NCBI RefSeq assembly: GCF_023337795.1
Contig: NZ_JALIRS010000008.1
Location: forward strand, 124,001-188,000
Source of the DNA: Lysinibacillus sp. BPa_S21
Lineage (GTDB): Bacteria; Bacillota; Bacilli; Bacillales_A; Planococcaceae
DNA length: 64,000 nucleotides
Direction: 5' to 3'
The stretch's first letter is position 1. Each line of letters begins with the position of its first letter. Below the pieces are notes generated by a model. It was given only the letters and a program-made list of their open reading frames with translations, had not been told where the DNA came from and made no database searches. Below are positions 21,119 to 30,351 of this stretch, piece after piece. The position numbers and the translations under genes were made by a program.

Positions 21119-21183
21119 CGTGTAAAATGAAGCTACATGTAAAAGTCTATATATAAATTTAATTAAATTCGGAGGAAATACAA

Positions 21184-21783
21184 ATGTCAGTAACAACAAA
21201 TTTAAAAGAAGCAATTATTAATCGTCGTTCAATCCGTAAGGTGAAAAAGAATGATGCGATTACGAAAGAAAAAATTGAAGAATTATTAAAAATCAGTGTA
21301 CATGCACCATCTTCGTTTAATATGCAAAGTGGCCGTGTCGTTGTGTTAATGGATCATGAACATGAAAAGTTTTGGGATATTGTGAAAGAAACATTACGTG
21401 CGCGTGTACCGGCTGAAAATTTTGCAGCGACTGAAGAGCGTTTACAAGGGTTTAAAGATGGTGTAGGAACCATCTTGTTCTTTGAAAACCAAGCAACAAT
21501 CAAACAAATGCAAGAAAACGCACCATCTTATAAAGAACAATTCCCATTCTGGTCACATCAAGGAAATGCCATGCTACAATACGCAACATGGATGTCTTTA
21601 ACGACAGAAGGAATTGGCGCATCTCTTCAGCACTATAATCCAATTATTGACGAGGAAGTTAAAGAAACTTGGAATATCCCTGCAGAATGGAGCTTAGTAG
21701 CACAAATGCCATTTGGTGAACCAAATGAACAACCAGGAGAAAAAACTTCTTTACCTTTTGAAGATGTAGTGAAGTTTTATTAA
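21184..21783 (+). CDS. Frm2/Hbn1-like nitroreductase family protein
   Basis: A 199-residue FMN-dependent oxidoreductase of the nitroreductase fold. NRRSIRKV at the N-terminus and HAPSSFNMQSGRVVVL contact FMN; GTILFFE, QYATWMSLTTEGIGASLQHYNP and AQMPFGEPNEQPGEK match the Frm2-like subgroup, whose members act on nitro compounds or quinones and in lipid-stress responses. The start follows CGGAGG. It is preceded by an Rrf2 remnant and closed by a terminator. Physiological substrate unknown. Confidence 0.88.
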   Translation: MSVTTNLKEAIINRRSIRKVKKNDAITKEKIEELLKISVHAPSSFNMQSGRVVVLMDHEHEKFWDIVKETLRARVPAENFAATEERLQGFKDGVGTILFFENQATIKQMQENAPSYKEQFPFWSHQGNAMLQYATWMSLTTEGIGASLQHYNPIIDEEVKETWNIPAEWSLVAQMPFGEPNEQPGEKTSLPFEDVVKFY

Positions 21784-21804
21784 TTAAATTAAGTGACGCA
21801 AATA

Positions 21805-21845
21805 AACCCGGTTAAGTGGACGTGATACACTTAGCCGGGTTTTTA
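21805..21845 (+). terminator. Nitroreductase gene terminator
   Basis: AACCCGGTTAAGTG / CACTTAGCCGGGTT hairpin followed by T residues. Confidence 0.88.
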
Positions 21846-21975
21846 ACATATTAGTCAAATGAAAACTCGTATCCTACATAGTTAAAAACATTAGTAAATC
21901 CTATATTTTCTGCTACAGCTATGGAAGGCTTGTTTGAATCCATACAATCCCAATATGGAATCGATCCTGTTGCCC

Positions 21976-22125
21976 CGACGCCCCCAGGAAGCTCTGCTCT
22001 GCGCGAAAGCGAAGCGACAGCAACAAATGTTTTCTGTAGCGAAAGCGCAGCGACAGCAACAAATGTTTACTGTAGCGAAAGCGCAGCGTCAGCAACAAAG
22101 CGCCCAGCTGGAACGGAAATCAACC
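21976..22125 (-). repeat. Dispersed repeat family A, copy 2, with 36-bp internal tandem units
   Basis: Inverted copy ending in the complement of GGTTGATTTCCGTTCC. Its interior contains 36-bp units, each with TGTAGCGAAAGCGCAGCG and CAGCAACAAATGTTT. Open frames through it reflect the 36-bp periodicity and lack ribosome sites. Confidence 0.8.
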
Positions 22126-22276
22126 CCACGTTTTGATAATAATCCTAAATTTTATTATAAAGGTAAATAATAGTAATATGCGAATTTGCCTTGTTTATGA
22201 GATATGTTTTTTACGATACGTTCATATTTCGTTAGAAAGTGTGTGCTATGATATTGTACATAGAGGAGGGAGTCAC

Positions 22277-23134
22277 ATGATTATAGTTGGATTAACTGGT
22301 TGGGGTGATCACCCTTCACTTTATAGTGGAGTGACTGCCTCGAAAGACAAATTATTCGATTATACAGGCCATTTTTTAACGGTTGAAGTTGATACTTCGT
22401 TTTATGCAATACCTTCTATAGAGAATGTTCGAAAATGGTGTGAGGACACACCCGAAAATTTTCGTTTTGTTGTGAAGGCCTATCAAGGAATGACTGGGCA
22501 TTTACGTGGTGATATACCGTTTGACTCGAAGAATGACATGTTTAATGCCTTTATCGAATGTGCAAATGAATTTAAACGCCATGGGAAGCTAGCGATGGTA
22601 CTAGCGCAATTTCCACCATGGTTTGATTGTCAGACTAAAAATGTACAGTATCTATTGTATATTAGACAGCAGCTTAAAAGCTTTGACGTAGCGATTGAGT
22701 TTCGTAATCGAACATGGTATGCGGACAATGTCGTGCAACAAACGATGGATTTTTTACGAGAGCATCAATTCATTCATACAATTTGTGATGAACCGCAGGC
22801 TGGTGTTGGTTCTGTACCATTTTATCCTACCGTAACTGCGACGAAGTCACTTATACGTATTCATGGACGTAATATTCATGGTTGGCGCAATACTGGCAAT
22901 GCCGAAAATTGGCGGAAGGTTCGTTTTTTATATGATTATAATAATGAAGAATTGCAGCAGATCGGGGAGCACATAAAAGAACTCCAGTCAGAAGTACAGG
23001 ATCTATATGTATTATTTAATAATAATTCAGGACTACATGCCGCGAAAAACGCCAAGGAATTACAAGGAATTTTAGCGATTAGGGATGAAGGGTTAGCGCC
23101 TAAACAATTAAACATGTTTGAAGGGGAACTTTAA
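22277..23134 (+). CDS. yunF: DUF72 family protein YunF
   Basis: A 285-residue TIM-barrel-like DUF72 protein of unknown biochemical activity. Family landmarks are GLTGWGDHPSLY, EVDTSFYAIP, FVVKAYQGMTGH, LAQFPPWF, AIEFRNRTWY and IRIHGRN. ATG 22277 is chosen because of the GAGGAGGG site just before it and because residues before it in the longer frame are not family-like. Its stop codon overlaps the start of yunE. The neighbour order yunF-yunE-yunD matches, in mirror, the B. subtilis yun region. Confidence 0.9.
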   Translation: MIIVGLTGWGDHPSLYSGVTASKDKLFDYTGHFLTVEVDTSFYAIPSIENVRKWCEDTPENFRFVVKAYQGMTGHLRGDIPFDSKNDMFNAFIECANEFKRHGKLAMVLAQFPPWFDCQTKNVQYLLYIRQQLKSFDVAIEFRNRTWYADNVVQQTMDFLREHQFIHTICDEPQAGVGSVPFYPTVTATKSLIRIHGRNIHGWRNTGNAENWRKVRFLYDYNNEELQQIGEHIKELQSEVQDLYVLFNNNSGLHAAKNAKELQGILAIRDEGLAPKQLNMFEGEL

Positions 23135-23955
23135 TGGAATTTATTCTTTTAGTTATCATTGCATTATTATCTGGGGTAATTGGCTCGTTGGTTGGGCTTG
23201 GCGGCGGAGTTATTTTAGTTCCAGCAACATTATTTGTGGGGCTAAATCTAGGGATGATTCCAGATATCACTCCTCAAAAAGTGGTTGGTTTATCTGTTGT
23301 CATGATGATTTTCACGGGGCTTGCCTCTACGTTAAGCTATATGAAATCTAAAACAGTTGATTATAAAAGTGGTTTCATATTTTTTATAGGGAGTATTCCT
23401 GGAACAATGCTGGGCGCATGGGTAAATAAGGGGCTCGATTTACCATCATTTAATTTGTATTTTGGTATTTTACTCATTATTTTAGCGACGATATTACTTG
23501 TGCGTGATCGATTGAAACCTGTAGAATGGTTTGTAAAAAATGGTATGCAACAGGAATTTGAAGACAAAGAAGGAAATACTTTTGTATATGGGTATCCAAT
23601 TTGGTTTGCCATTACATTAACATTTGCGATTGGCTTTGCCTCTGGATTATTTGGTATCGGTGGGGGTTCGATGATCGTGCCTGCTATGATTATTTTATTT
23701 TTATTCCCACCACACGTTGCCGTAGCAACATCGATGTTCATGGTATTTTTATCGTCTCTTGTTAATTCAGCGAGTCATATTTATTTAGGACATGTACCAT
23801 GGCTTTATACGATTCCTGTTATTCCAGGCGCATATATTGGAGCAAAGCTTGGGGCAGCATTAAATAAAAGAATTAAATCAGATACGCTTGTAGTAGCACT
23901 TCGAGTTATTTTATTATTATTAGGAATTCGCTCTATTATTGAGGGATTATTGTAA
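23134..23955 (+). CDS. yunE: TSUP/TauE-SafE family membrane permease YunE
   Basis: A 273-residue membrane protein with about eight helices in two homologous halves. Each half starts with a glycine-rich signature: GSLVGLGGGVILVPA near residue 16 and ASGLFGIGGGSMIVPA near residue 171. The TSUP family exports or imports small sulfur-containing anions or organic acids; the substrate here is unknown. The ATG overlaps the yunF stop, so the two are co-translated. Confidence 0.9.
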   Translation: MEFILLVIIALLSGVIGSLVGLGGGVILVPATLFVGLNLGMIPDITPQKVVGLSVVMMIFTGLASTLSYMKSKTVDYKSGFIFFIGSIPGTMLGAWVNKGLDLPSFNLYFGILLIILATILLVRDRLKPVEWFVKNGMQQEFEDKEGNTFVYGYPIWFAITLTFAIGFASGLFGIGGGSMIVPAMIILFLFPPHVAVATSMFMVFLSSLVNSASHIYLGHVPWLYTIPVIPGAYIGAKLGAALNKRIKSDTLVVALRVILLLLGIRSIIEGLL

Positions 23956-23981
23956 TATTGAGGATACGCATCAAAACGTGT

Positions 23982-24012
23982 GGTTGATTTCCAACTGGGG
24001 GCGCCGAGCCTC
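23982..24012 (+). repeat. Fragment of dispersed repeat family A (copy 3)
   Basis: GGTTGATTTCC, then CTGGGGGCG, the left end of the family A element, only about 30 bp long, downstream of yunE. Confidence 0.5.
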
Positions 24013-24119
24013 CTTATATACAAGATATACTCAAATGTCATCCATAATTTTTGGTGATGACTTTATACTGACGAAGGTCTGATAGAAAAGGAAGCTATTT
24101 TAAAGAAGAGGTGGCTTAA

Positions 24120-25481
24120 TTGCTGGAAAAAATTCATATTTTTCACACGAATGATTTGCACAGTCATTTTAAGTATTGGCCACGAATGGTAAGCTATGTG
24201 AAAGAAACGCGTACTAAGCTTACAATTATGGGGGAAACAAGCTATTTATTTGATGTTGGTGATCATTTGGATCGTTCAGATATTTATACAGAAGCAACGG
24301 TCGGTAAGGGCAATGTGAGGTTATTGAATGAAGCAGGCTACGACGTAGTGACAATTGGTAATAATGAAGGTATTACATTGTCCCATGAAGAGCTGTACCA
24401 TTTGTATGATGAAGCAACTTTTGACGTAGTAGTTGCCAATGTCAATGCTTCACATGAAATAAATCCTGCGTGGATGAAGCCATATGTTATACTAACAACT
24501 GATTATGGCACAAAGATTGCAGTGATCGCAGCGACTGCTATGTTTGAAGTATATTATAAGGAATTAAACTGGGAGATAGATGAAGCACGAAGCACACTCA
24601 TTCGCTTAGCACATCAGCTTCGTGAAGAAGTAGATATTATAGTTTGTTTGTCTCATTTAGGGATAACAGAGGACGAGCTTTTAGCTGAGGAATGCCCTGA
24701 AATAGATGTTATATTCGGCTCCCATACACATCATGTTCTCCCTAATGGAAAGCTCATTAATGGCGTTTTGTTGACAGGTGGAGGGAAATTTGGGCAATAT
24801 ACTGGCCATCTTATGTTAGAATATGATACAAAATCTAGAGGAATTGTTGAAAAAAAGGATACTTTAATTCATAATAAAGATTTGCCTACGATTAAAAATG
24901 AAAATGAAATCGTTGAATCATTAGAAAAAGAAGGCAATCGATTACTTGATATTCCAGTATTTACAACAGAAAAATCGTACAATAAGGAATGGTTCCATTA
25001 TTCACAGTTATCCGATTTATTCGCGCGTGCCATTTTAGAGAAAAGTGGAGCGGATTGTGCGTTGTTTAATGCGGGTATTTTTTTAGATGGTTTACCAAAG
25101 GGAACAGTGACTGCATTAGATTTACATCGAATTTTCCCACATCCTATCAATTTATGTACGATTGAATTGACAGTTGCTGAAATGAAAGAAATTTTTCTGC
25201 AATCTAAAAACGAAGAATGGCCGTATATTGAGCTAAAAGGATTAGGGTTTAGAGGCGTTATTTTTGGGAAGATGTTAACTTATGGCTTTTCAATGAATGA
25301 AGATCGCCAATTACTTATCAATGGGAAGCTTGCAGATAATGATCTAAGCTATAAATTAGTAACCCTTGATTTGTTTACATTCGGTTATTTTTATCCAAGT
25401 TTTAAATATGCTAAGAAAAAATATATTCTACCAGAATTTTTGCGAAACATTATGATAGATTATGGGCAAAAATTTCTTTAA
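24120..25481 (+). CDS. yunD: 5'-nucleotidase/metallophosphoesterase family protein YunD
   Basis: A 453-residue protein with an N-terminal calcineurin-like metallophosphoesterase domain (1-215) and a C-terminal 5'-nucleotidase domain (about 270-420). Metal ligands are visible in FHTNDLHSH, DVGDHLDRSD, IGNNEG, CLSHLG and GSHTHH. There is no signal peptide, unlike secreted UshA-type enzymes, so it probably acts in the cytosol on nucleotides or nucleotide sugars. TTG at 24120 follows AGAGGTGG. Confidence 0.87.
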   Translation: MLEKIHIFHTNDLHSHFKYWPRMVSYVKETRTKLTIMGETSYLFDVGDHLDRSDIYTEATVGKGNVRLLNEAGYDVVTIGNNEGITLSHEELYHLYDEATFDVVVANVNASHEINPAWMKPYVILTTDYGTKIAVIAATAMFEVYYKELNWEIDEARSTLIRLAHQLREEVDIIVCLSHLGITEDELLAEECPEIDVIFGSHTHHVLPNGKLINGVLLTGGGKFGQYTGHLMLEYDTKSRGIVEKKDTLIHNKDLPTIKNENEIVESLEKEGNRLLDIPVFTTEKSYNKEWFHYSQLSDLFARAILEKSGADCALFNAGIFLDGLPKGTVTALDLHRIFPHPINLCTIELTVAEMKEIFLQSKNEEWPYIELKGLGFRGVIFGKMLTYGFSMNEDRQLLINGKLADNDLSYKLVTLDLFTFGYFYPSFKYAKKKYILPEFLRNIMIDYGQKFL

Positions 25482-25526
25482 GTAATAGTCGTTAAAACGC
25501 TTTTAGAATGGATTGGGGAAAAGGTC

Positions 25527-26636
25527 ATGCGGTTAATTTCAATCGATGTATTAAAAGAAGGAATGGTATTAGCAAGAACCATTTGGAATGAAGCGGGACA
25601 CCCTCTTTTAAAGAAAGATGTTGTCATTAATGAACGGATCATTCAGAGACTTCAACAATTAAATATGCATTATTTATATATTGACGATAAAATTTCTGAG
25701 GGAATTGAGGTACAGGAAACAGTTCCAACCGTTATTCGAAATAAAGCAATTTCAACCATTAAAGCTTCTTTCCAATCAATCAATGGTTTAAATCCATTAA
25801 ATGCCTCTTATGTGCTTGACCAACAATCAAAAGCAATTGTTACAATTGTCGATGAGTTACTATTGGCGGTAAGAGGTAATGATGAAATTCTAACAATATT
25901 AACAGATGCGTATTTATTTGATGAATATTTATATCAACATTCTTTTCAAGTTACGTTATATTCGATAGCGATTGCTAAAGAGCTTGGCTATTCAGCGGAG
26001 GATTTACGTTTAATTGGAATTGGTGCTTTGTTACATGATATAGGTAAGATTATGGTGCCGAAAGAAATTTTGACAAAACCTGGCCGCCTTACGTGTGAGG
26101 AATTTGAAACTATGAAGCAGCATACTCGATATGGGTTTGATTTGTTACGTAATTTACATTCTATATCATTGATTGTTGCACATTGTGCCTTCCAACATCA
26201 TGAACGGATTGATGGGAGTGGCTATCCCCGAGGCTTAGTTGATTTTGAAATCCATCCATTTGCCAAAATTATTGGGGTAGCAGACGTTTTTGATGCAGTG
26301 ACTACAAGTCGTGTATATCGTGAAAAAATGCTACCTTCTCAGGGCCTGGCAATTCTAGAAGCAGGCGCTGGAACTATATACGATGCACGTATTGTGCAAG
26401 CGTTGAAAAAATCAGTTGTCCATTATCCTAACGGTGTTATTTTGAAATTATCGGATGGACGTCGAGGTATTGTATCAAGACAAAATACATTGAATGCTGC
26501 ATTACCGTGGATTCGTATTTTTGAAGAGCAAAATCAACTATTGACAGCTACATACGAAATTAATTTAGTGGACTACCCAACCGTATTCATTGAAAGCGTT
26601 GAATCGGATTATGTTGGACCATCGAAAATCGAATAA
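25527..26636 (+). CDS. HD-GYP domain cyclic-di-GMP phosphodiesterase-type protein
   Basis: A 369-residue cytoplasmic protein. An N-terminal region of about 120 residues (MRLISIDVLKEGMVLARTIW) precedes an HD-GYP domain with LLHDIGK near residue 170, HHERIDGSGYPRG near 230, and the following VADVFDAVTTSRVYR. The family hydrolyses cyclic di-GMP to GMP. All the HD-GYP hallmark residues are present, so it should be active. It sits between yunD and yunB, where B. subtilis has yunC. It could set c-di-GMP levels sensed by the PilZ-glycosyltransferase 18 kb upstream; that link is inference. Confidence 0.9.
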   Translation: MRLISIDVLKEGMVLARTIWNEAGHPLLKKDVVINERIIQRLQQLNMHYLYIDDKISEGIEVQETVPTVIRNKAISTIKASFQSINGLNPLNASYVLDQQSKAIVTIVDELLLAVRGNDEILTILTDAYLFDEYLYQHSFQVTLYSIAIAKELGYSAEDLRLIGIGALLHDIGKIMVPKEILTKPGRLTCEEFETMKQHTRYGFDLLRNLHSISLIVAHCAFQHHERIDGSGYPRGLVDFEIHPFAKIIGVADVFDAVTTSRVYREKMLPSQGLAILEAGAGTIYDARIVQALKKSVVHYPNGVILKLSDGRRGIVSRQNTLNAALPWIRIFEEQNQLLTATYEINLVDYPTVFIESVESDYVGPSKIE

Positions 26637-26683
26637 AAATCTTCTCCTGTTCATATTTTATGGAACAGGAGGAGATTTTTTTG
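26635..26683 (+). terminator. Terminator whose 3' arm contains the yunB ribosome binding site
   Basis: An 18-bp stem with one wobble: AAAAATCTTCTCCTGTTC at 26635-26652 and GAACAGGAGGAGATTTTT at 26663-26680, loop of 10 nt. The AGGAGGAG in the 3' arm is also the Shine-Dalgarno of yunB, whose TTG start follows at 26681. Confidence 0.85.
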
Positions 26684-27469
26684 TTTTTCCCTCGAAAAAG
26701 GATGAAATTACGATCATATAGTAATTATGGTAACTATAGAAAAAAGGGCAGTCGGTTGAATAAATTAACCCTAGTAGTTGTGTTTATGATTATCGGTGTT
26801 TTTTTATTTATTTATTATTTAAATGAGAAGCTTATGCCGACATACTTAGATTATGCAGAAATACAAACGGCTAAGATTGCATCTTCCGTTGTGAGTAAAG
26901 CGATTGATTCGCGTACATCAAGTGTTATGGATGTTAATGATATTCTTGTAGAAGTATCTCCTGGCAATCATGATGATTTGAAAATTAATACAGAAACGAT
27001 TAATCGAGTTCGAACAGAAACGGTCAATCAAGTAAAATTGTATTTAGAGCAAGCAGAGCAAGGGGAACTGTCGCATTTACCAAATCTTGATAATGTTGAT
27101 TATGACTATAACAAGATTAATGAAGGGAATGGGGTAGTTTTTTATATGCCGTTGAGTCAGGCAGCTAATATCCCTTTAATTGGGAACTTAGGACCTAAAA
27201 TTCCGATACGCTTTCATGTCATTGGGAATGTGCATAGTGAAGTTACTTCCTCAATAAAAGAATATGGTATTAATAGCGTATACATGGAGATAGGGGTTCA
27301 TATAGAGGTAAATGTGCAAATTATTGTCCCTTTTGCTAGTAAAACTACAACAGTTACTCAGGATATTCCGGTGGCGATAGGCTTTGTAAGGGGGAAAGTT
27401 CCAGACGTTTATTCAAATGGTAGTAAAGAGGTACCTTCAATTCAAGTACCTATCTCTCCTAAAAAGTAG
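26681..27469 (+). CDS. yunB: Sporulation protein YunB
   Basis: A 262-residue protein with a basic N-terminus, one membrane helix and an outward-facing domain. NLGPKIPIRFHVIGNV, KEYGINSVYMEIGVHIEV and VPFASKTTTVTQDIPVAIGFV match YunB, which in B. subtilis is made in the mother cell and is needed for efficient sporulation; its biochemical role is unknown. The TTG at 26681 is preferred because AGGAGGAG lies 6 bases upstream; an ATG in the terminator loop (26660) and ATG 26702 are poorer choices. Confidence 0.85.
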   Translation: MFFPRKRMKLRSYSNYGNYRKKGSRLNKLTLVVVFMIIGVFLFIYYLNEKLMPTYLDYAEIQTAKIASSVVSKAIDSRTSSVMDVNDILVEVSPGNHDDLKINTETINRVRTETVNQVKLYLEQAEQGELSHLPNLDNVDYDYNKINEGNGVVFYMPLSQAANIPLIGNLGPKIPIRFHVIGNVHSEVTSSIKEYGINSVYMEIGVHIEVNVQIIVPFASKTTTVTQDIPVAIGFVRGKVPDVYSNGSKEVPSIQVPISPKK

Positions 27470-27524
27470 AAATGTTTGCCTTCTTTCAGCGAATGTTCTT
27501 TATCCTGAAAGCGACAGATACACG

Positions 27525-27660
27525 TTTCCAAACACCCACTGAAATATAGGAACTCAGTCTAAGAACGCCACGTCCTGTGGCAACGACTGAGTGACCAACA
27601 TCACGTTGGCTCAAAGCCTCCGACCGATTCTGGACGCAATTTTGCCGAGGCAAAATTAAT
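27525..27660 (+). repeat. Dispersed repeat family B, copy 2
   Basis: Contains GGAACTCAGTCTAAGAACG and ends with the palindrome arms CAATTTTGCC / GGCAAAATTA (27637-27658). Compared with other copies the arms have changed in a compensating way, A to T on one side and T to A on the other, so folding is kept. It lies in the lipA upstream region. Confidence 0.8.
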
Positions 27661-27755
27661 TATGATAGTTGTTGGAGTTCATTTATTATGTTACATTGAC
27701 AACAGTGAAGATAGTAATATTAAAACAGCACATATTTGATAGGGGCGATATCCGT

Positions 27756-28679
27756 ATGACATCTTGTAAACCTACAAGCAAGGAAAAAGAAGAATATTTA
27801 AGAAAACCAGATTGGTTAAAAATTAAATTAAACACAAATGATGAATATAAAGGGCTAAAGAAGCTCATGCGTGAAAAAAATCTGCATACAGTATGTGAGG
27901 AAGCACGCTGTCCTAATATTCATGAATGTTGGGGTGAACGACGTACAGCAACAATGATGATCCTTGGATCTGTTTGTACGCGTGCTTGCCGTTTCTGTGC
28001 TGTTAAAACAGGCTTACCAAATGAATTAGACCTAGCTGAGCCAGAACGAGTAGCAGATTCTGTAGCAATTATGAATTTGAAGCACGTTGTTATTACAATG
28101 GTAGCGCGTGATGATTTAAAGGATGGCGGGGCACAAGTATTAGCTGAAACAGTGCGTGCGATTCGTCGTAAAAGTCCGTTTACATCGATTGAAGTTTTAC
28201 CGTCCGATTTAGGTGGTTTGCAAGAGAATCTTCAAATTTTAATGGATGCGAAACCAGATATTTTAAATCATAATATTGAAACAGTGCGCCGCTTAACGCC
28301 AAGAGTTCGAGCTCGTGCAAAGTATGAGCGTTCATTAGAATTTCTTCGTTTGGCAAAAGAAATGCAGCCAGACATCCCTACGAAGTCATCTTTAATGATT
28401 GGTTTAGGTGAAACAGAAGAAGAAATTATAGAAGTAATGGACGATTTACGAGCTAACGACGTAGATATTATGACAATTGGTCAATATTTACAGCCGACGA
28501 AAAAGCATTTGCCTGTTAAAAAGTATTATTCTCCAATAGAGTTTGGTAAATTGCGCAAAATCGCAATGGAAAAAGGATTTAAACATTGTGAAGCAGGCCC
28601 ACTTGTACGTAGTAGTTATCATGCTGATGAACAAGTTAACGAAGCAACAAAAGAACGTCAACTACAAGCAGAACAGTAA
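27756..28679 (+). CDS. lipA: Lipoyl synthase LipA
   Basis: Radical-SAM enzyme that inserts two sulfur atoms into octanoyl groups to make lipoate. It carries both [4Fe-4S] motifs: the auxiliary-cluster set [13 protein letters not shown] near residue 45 and the radical-[11 protein letters not shown] near residue 75, plus the C-terminal [12 protein letters not shown] 27756 is chosen because the 29 upstream codons are not family-like and AGGGGCG lies about 10 bases before it. Length is 307, close to B. subtilis LipA. It follows yunB as in B. subtilis and consumes Fe-S clusters from the SUF system. Confidence 0.97.
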   Translation: MTSCKPTSKEKEEYLRKPDWLKIKLNTNDEYKGLKKLMREKNLHTVCEEARCPNIHECWGERRTATMMILGSVCTRACRFCAVKTGLPNELDLAEPERVADSVAIMNLKHVVITMVARDDLKDGGAQVLAETVRAIRRKSPFTSIEVLPSDLGGLQENLQILMDAKPDILNHNIETVRRLTPRVRARAKYERSLEFLRLAKEMQPDIPTKSSLMIGLGETEEEIIEVMDDLRANDVDIMTIGQYLQPTKKHLPVKKYYSPIEFGKLRKIAMEKGFKHCEAGPLVRSSYHADEQVNEATKERQLQAEQ

Positions 28680-28711
28680 GAACGAATGTTGAAATAGAAG
28701 GCGGTGCCACT

Positions 28712-29065
28712 TTGATCAATATTGAAGGATATGAATACGAGCTTATTGAAGATTATAAAGAAGCTTTTCAAGAGGAAGTATTCCAGGAACGATACTCAGA
28801 TATTTTAGCCAGATATGATTATATTGTCGGCGATTGGGGCTATAGTCAATTACGCTTAAAAGGTTTTTTTGACGATAAAAATCAGAAAGCCTCTTTCGAT
28901 ACGAAGATTAGTACACTACAAGATTACTTATATGAGTATTGTAATTTTGGCTGTGCATATTTCGTCTTGCGAAAATCCGGTAAATCTACTCAACAGCCAG
29001 AAGCTGTAGTAAGTGAAGATAATGAAGTGACAAAGCTTGTTGAGAATGAACAAATAGCAGAATAA
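28712..29065 (+). CDS. yutD: YutD family protein
   Basis: A 117-residue acidic cytoplasmic protein of the YutD-like family (formerly DUF1027). INIEGYEYELIEDYKEAF, RYSDILARYDYIVGDWGYSQLRLKGFF and YLYEYCNFGCAYFVLRK are family hallmarks. Function unknown; structures of the family are compact alpha/beta domains. TTG at 28712 follows GAAGGCGGTG. It is downstream of lipA, as in B. subtilis, and closed by a terminator. Confidence 0.9.
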   Translation: MINIEGYEYELIEDYKEAFQEEVFQERYSDILARYDYIVGDWGYSQLRLKGFFDDKNQKASFDTKISTLQDYLYEYCNFGCAYFVLRKSGKSTQQPEAVVSEDNEVTKLVENEQIAE

Positions 29066-29070
29066 ACATT

Positions 29071-29102
29071 AAAAACCTGGTGCGATTTGCATCAGGTTTT
29101 TA
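29071..29102 (+). terminator. lipA-yutD terminator
   Basis: AAAACCTG-G-TGC / GCA-T-CAGGTTTT with a T tail. Confidence 0.85.
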
Positions 29103-29167
29103 CTTTGTAGTGATAGGTTTTTTAAATTTGGTAATAATAAAAGTGTAGCTCTTTAACATAGCGTGAG

Positions 29168-29297
29168 GTTGATTTCCGTTCCGGCTGGGCGCTTTCCTGG
29201 GGGCGTCCGATGAGCCGCTTCACTCGCGTTGCTCGCTCCAGGGTCTCATCTGTGACGCTGATCCCCAAGGAGTCGCCCAGCCTCCACTCCAATCAAC
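29168..29297 (+). repeat. Dispersed repeat family A, copy 4 (complete, 130 bp)
   Basis: Best-preserved short copy. It starts GTTGATTTCCGTTCCGGCT and ends CGCCCAGCC, then CCACTCCAATCAAC. The two ends are an imperfect inverted repeat: GTTGAT pairs with ATCAAC, GGCTGGGCG with CGCCCAGCC, with an unpaired stretch between them. No coding capacity. The remaining bases before the next gene show nothing else. Confidence 0.85.
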
Positions 29298-29404
29298 TAT
29301 TTACATGGTATACGTTTTATAACATTCCCAACTTTCGGTGATGAATCAAAAAGGATGGATTTTAAAATTAATTCTAGTTTTATATTAAAGGTGTGTGTTG
29401 TTAG

Positions 29405-29932
29405 ATGAAAAAAGCTGTATTTTTGGATCGTGATGGGGTCATCAATGAAGTGTTAACGAATCGCGTTAAATTTGTCAACAAACCTAAAGACCTCTATTTC
29501 CTGCCGCATGTTTCGAAAGCTATAAAAAAATTGAATAAATACTTCGACTATATATTTGTAGTAACCAATCAAGGTGGCGTTGGATTGGGGTTTATGAAAG
29601 AAACGCAGCTACAAAAAATACATGAGCATATGGTAAAAGAATTGAAGAAGGAAGGGGCCATTATTCGCGAAGTCGTATATTGTCCCCATAAACCAAAGTC
29701 GGGCTGTGCCTGCCGTAAGCCCAATAGTAAACTTATCGTTGACCTCGGTGAAAAATATAATATAGACTTGGCAAACTCCTACATGGTGGGAGATACGGAT
29801 ACAGATATTATCGCAGGTAAACGAGCAGGAACTAAAGGAGTATTTTTAGGCGCAAAAGATCCGCTGGCAGATGCAGTTTTTCCAGATTTAATTAGTGCTG
29901 CTGATTGGATTATTAAAGATGCCACAGCATAA
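29405..29932 (+). CDS. HAD-IIIA family phosphatase, GmhB-like
   Basis: A 175-residue HAD-superfamily phosphatase. DRDGVINE holds the nucleophile and acid aspartates, VVTNQGGV is motif II and MVGDTDTDI is the late acidic motif. CPHKPKSGCACRKP is the zinc-binding loop of GmhB-type D-glycero-D-manno-heptose bisphosphate phosphatases and of some histidinol-phosphate phosphatases. In Gram-positives such enzymes can supply nucleotide-heptose for S-layer or surface glycans; the substrate is not proven. The start is ATG at 29405 with no ideal Shine-Dalgarno. Confidence 0.85.
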   Translation: MKKAVFLDRDGVINEVLTNRVKFVNKPKDLYFLPHVSKAIKKLNKYFDYIFVVTNQGGVGLGFMKETQLQKIHEHMVKELKKEGAIIREVVYCPHKPKSGCACRKPNSKLIVDLGEKYNIDLANSYMVGDTDTDIIAGKRAGTKGVFLGAKDPLADAVFPDLISAADWIIKDATA

Positions 29933-30009
29933 CGCTAGTACTGTTGAAGAAAAGAAAAAGCGTATAAATCATGTGAAAAAGGATAATTTATTTATTGGAG
30001 GTGATTAAT

Positions 30010-30189
30010 TTGACTAAAGAAAATAAAAAGTCATTAGATCGAGAAGAATATGGATTTGGCTTTGATATTAGTGTTGATGACTTAGCCGTAATTGGGCAAA
30101 ATCAACAAGCCAAAAAACAAAACGACAATGAAAACAAAGACAAGCCTCACAATAAAGATACTCCTTCTAAATTGAATAATGAAAAGTAG
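30010..30189 (+). CDS. Small hydrophilic protein of unknown function
   Basis: A 59-residue protein, charged and low in complexity in its second half (repeated K, N, D and Q). The first half reads EEYGFGFDISVDDLAVIGQ, which looks folded and conserved-like. TTG at 30010 lies after GGAGGTG. No family is recognised. Confidence 0.5.
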   Translation: MTKENKKSLDREEYGFGFDISVDDLAVIGQNQQAKKQNDNENKDKPHNKDTPSKLNNEK

Positions 30190-30351
30190 GGGCACAATAC
30201 ATTGCTTTTCGATTTAGATTTAAGATACTTACAAAAAAATTTCGCTAATCTTCTGTTGCATAGTACGCAAAGTAGAACACTGTGTCCGAAGAAAAGCGGA
30301 ATTTTTTTGTATTAAATTCTTAATTGCTATATTGCAGGCACAAAAAGGGTG

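Noticed and set aside
21921..22170. Two overlapping open frames of 71 and 78 codons with repeated AKAQRQQQ-type peptides
   Set aside because: They lie wholly within a family A repeat, in two frames at once, without ribosome sites.
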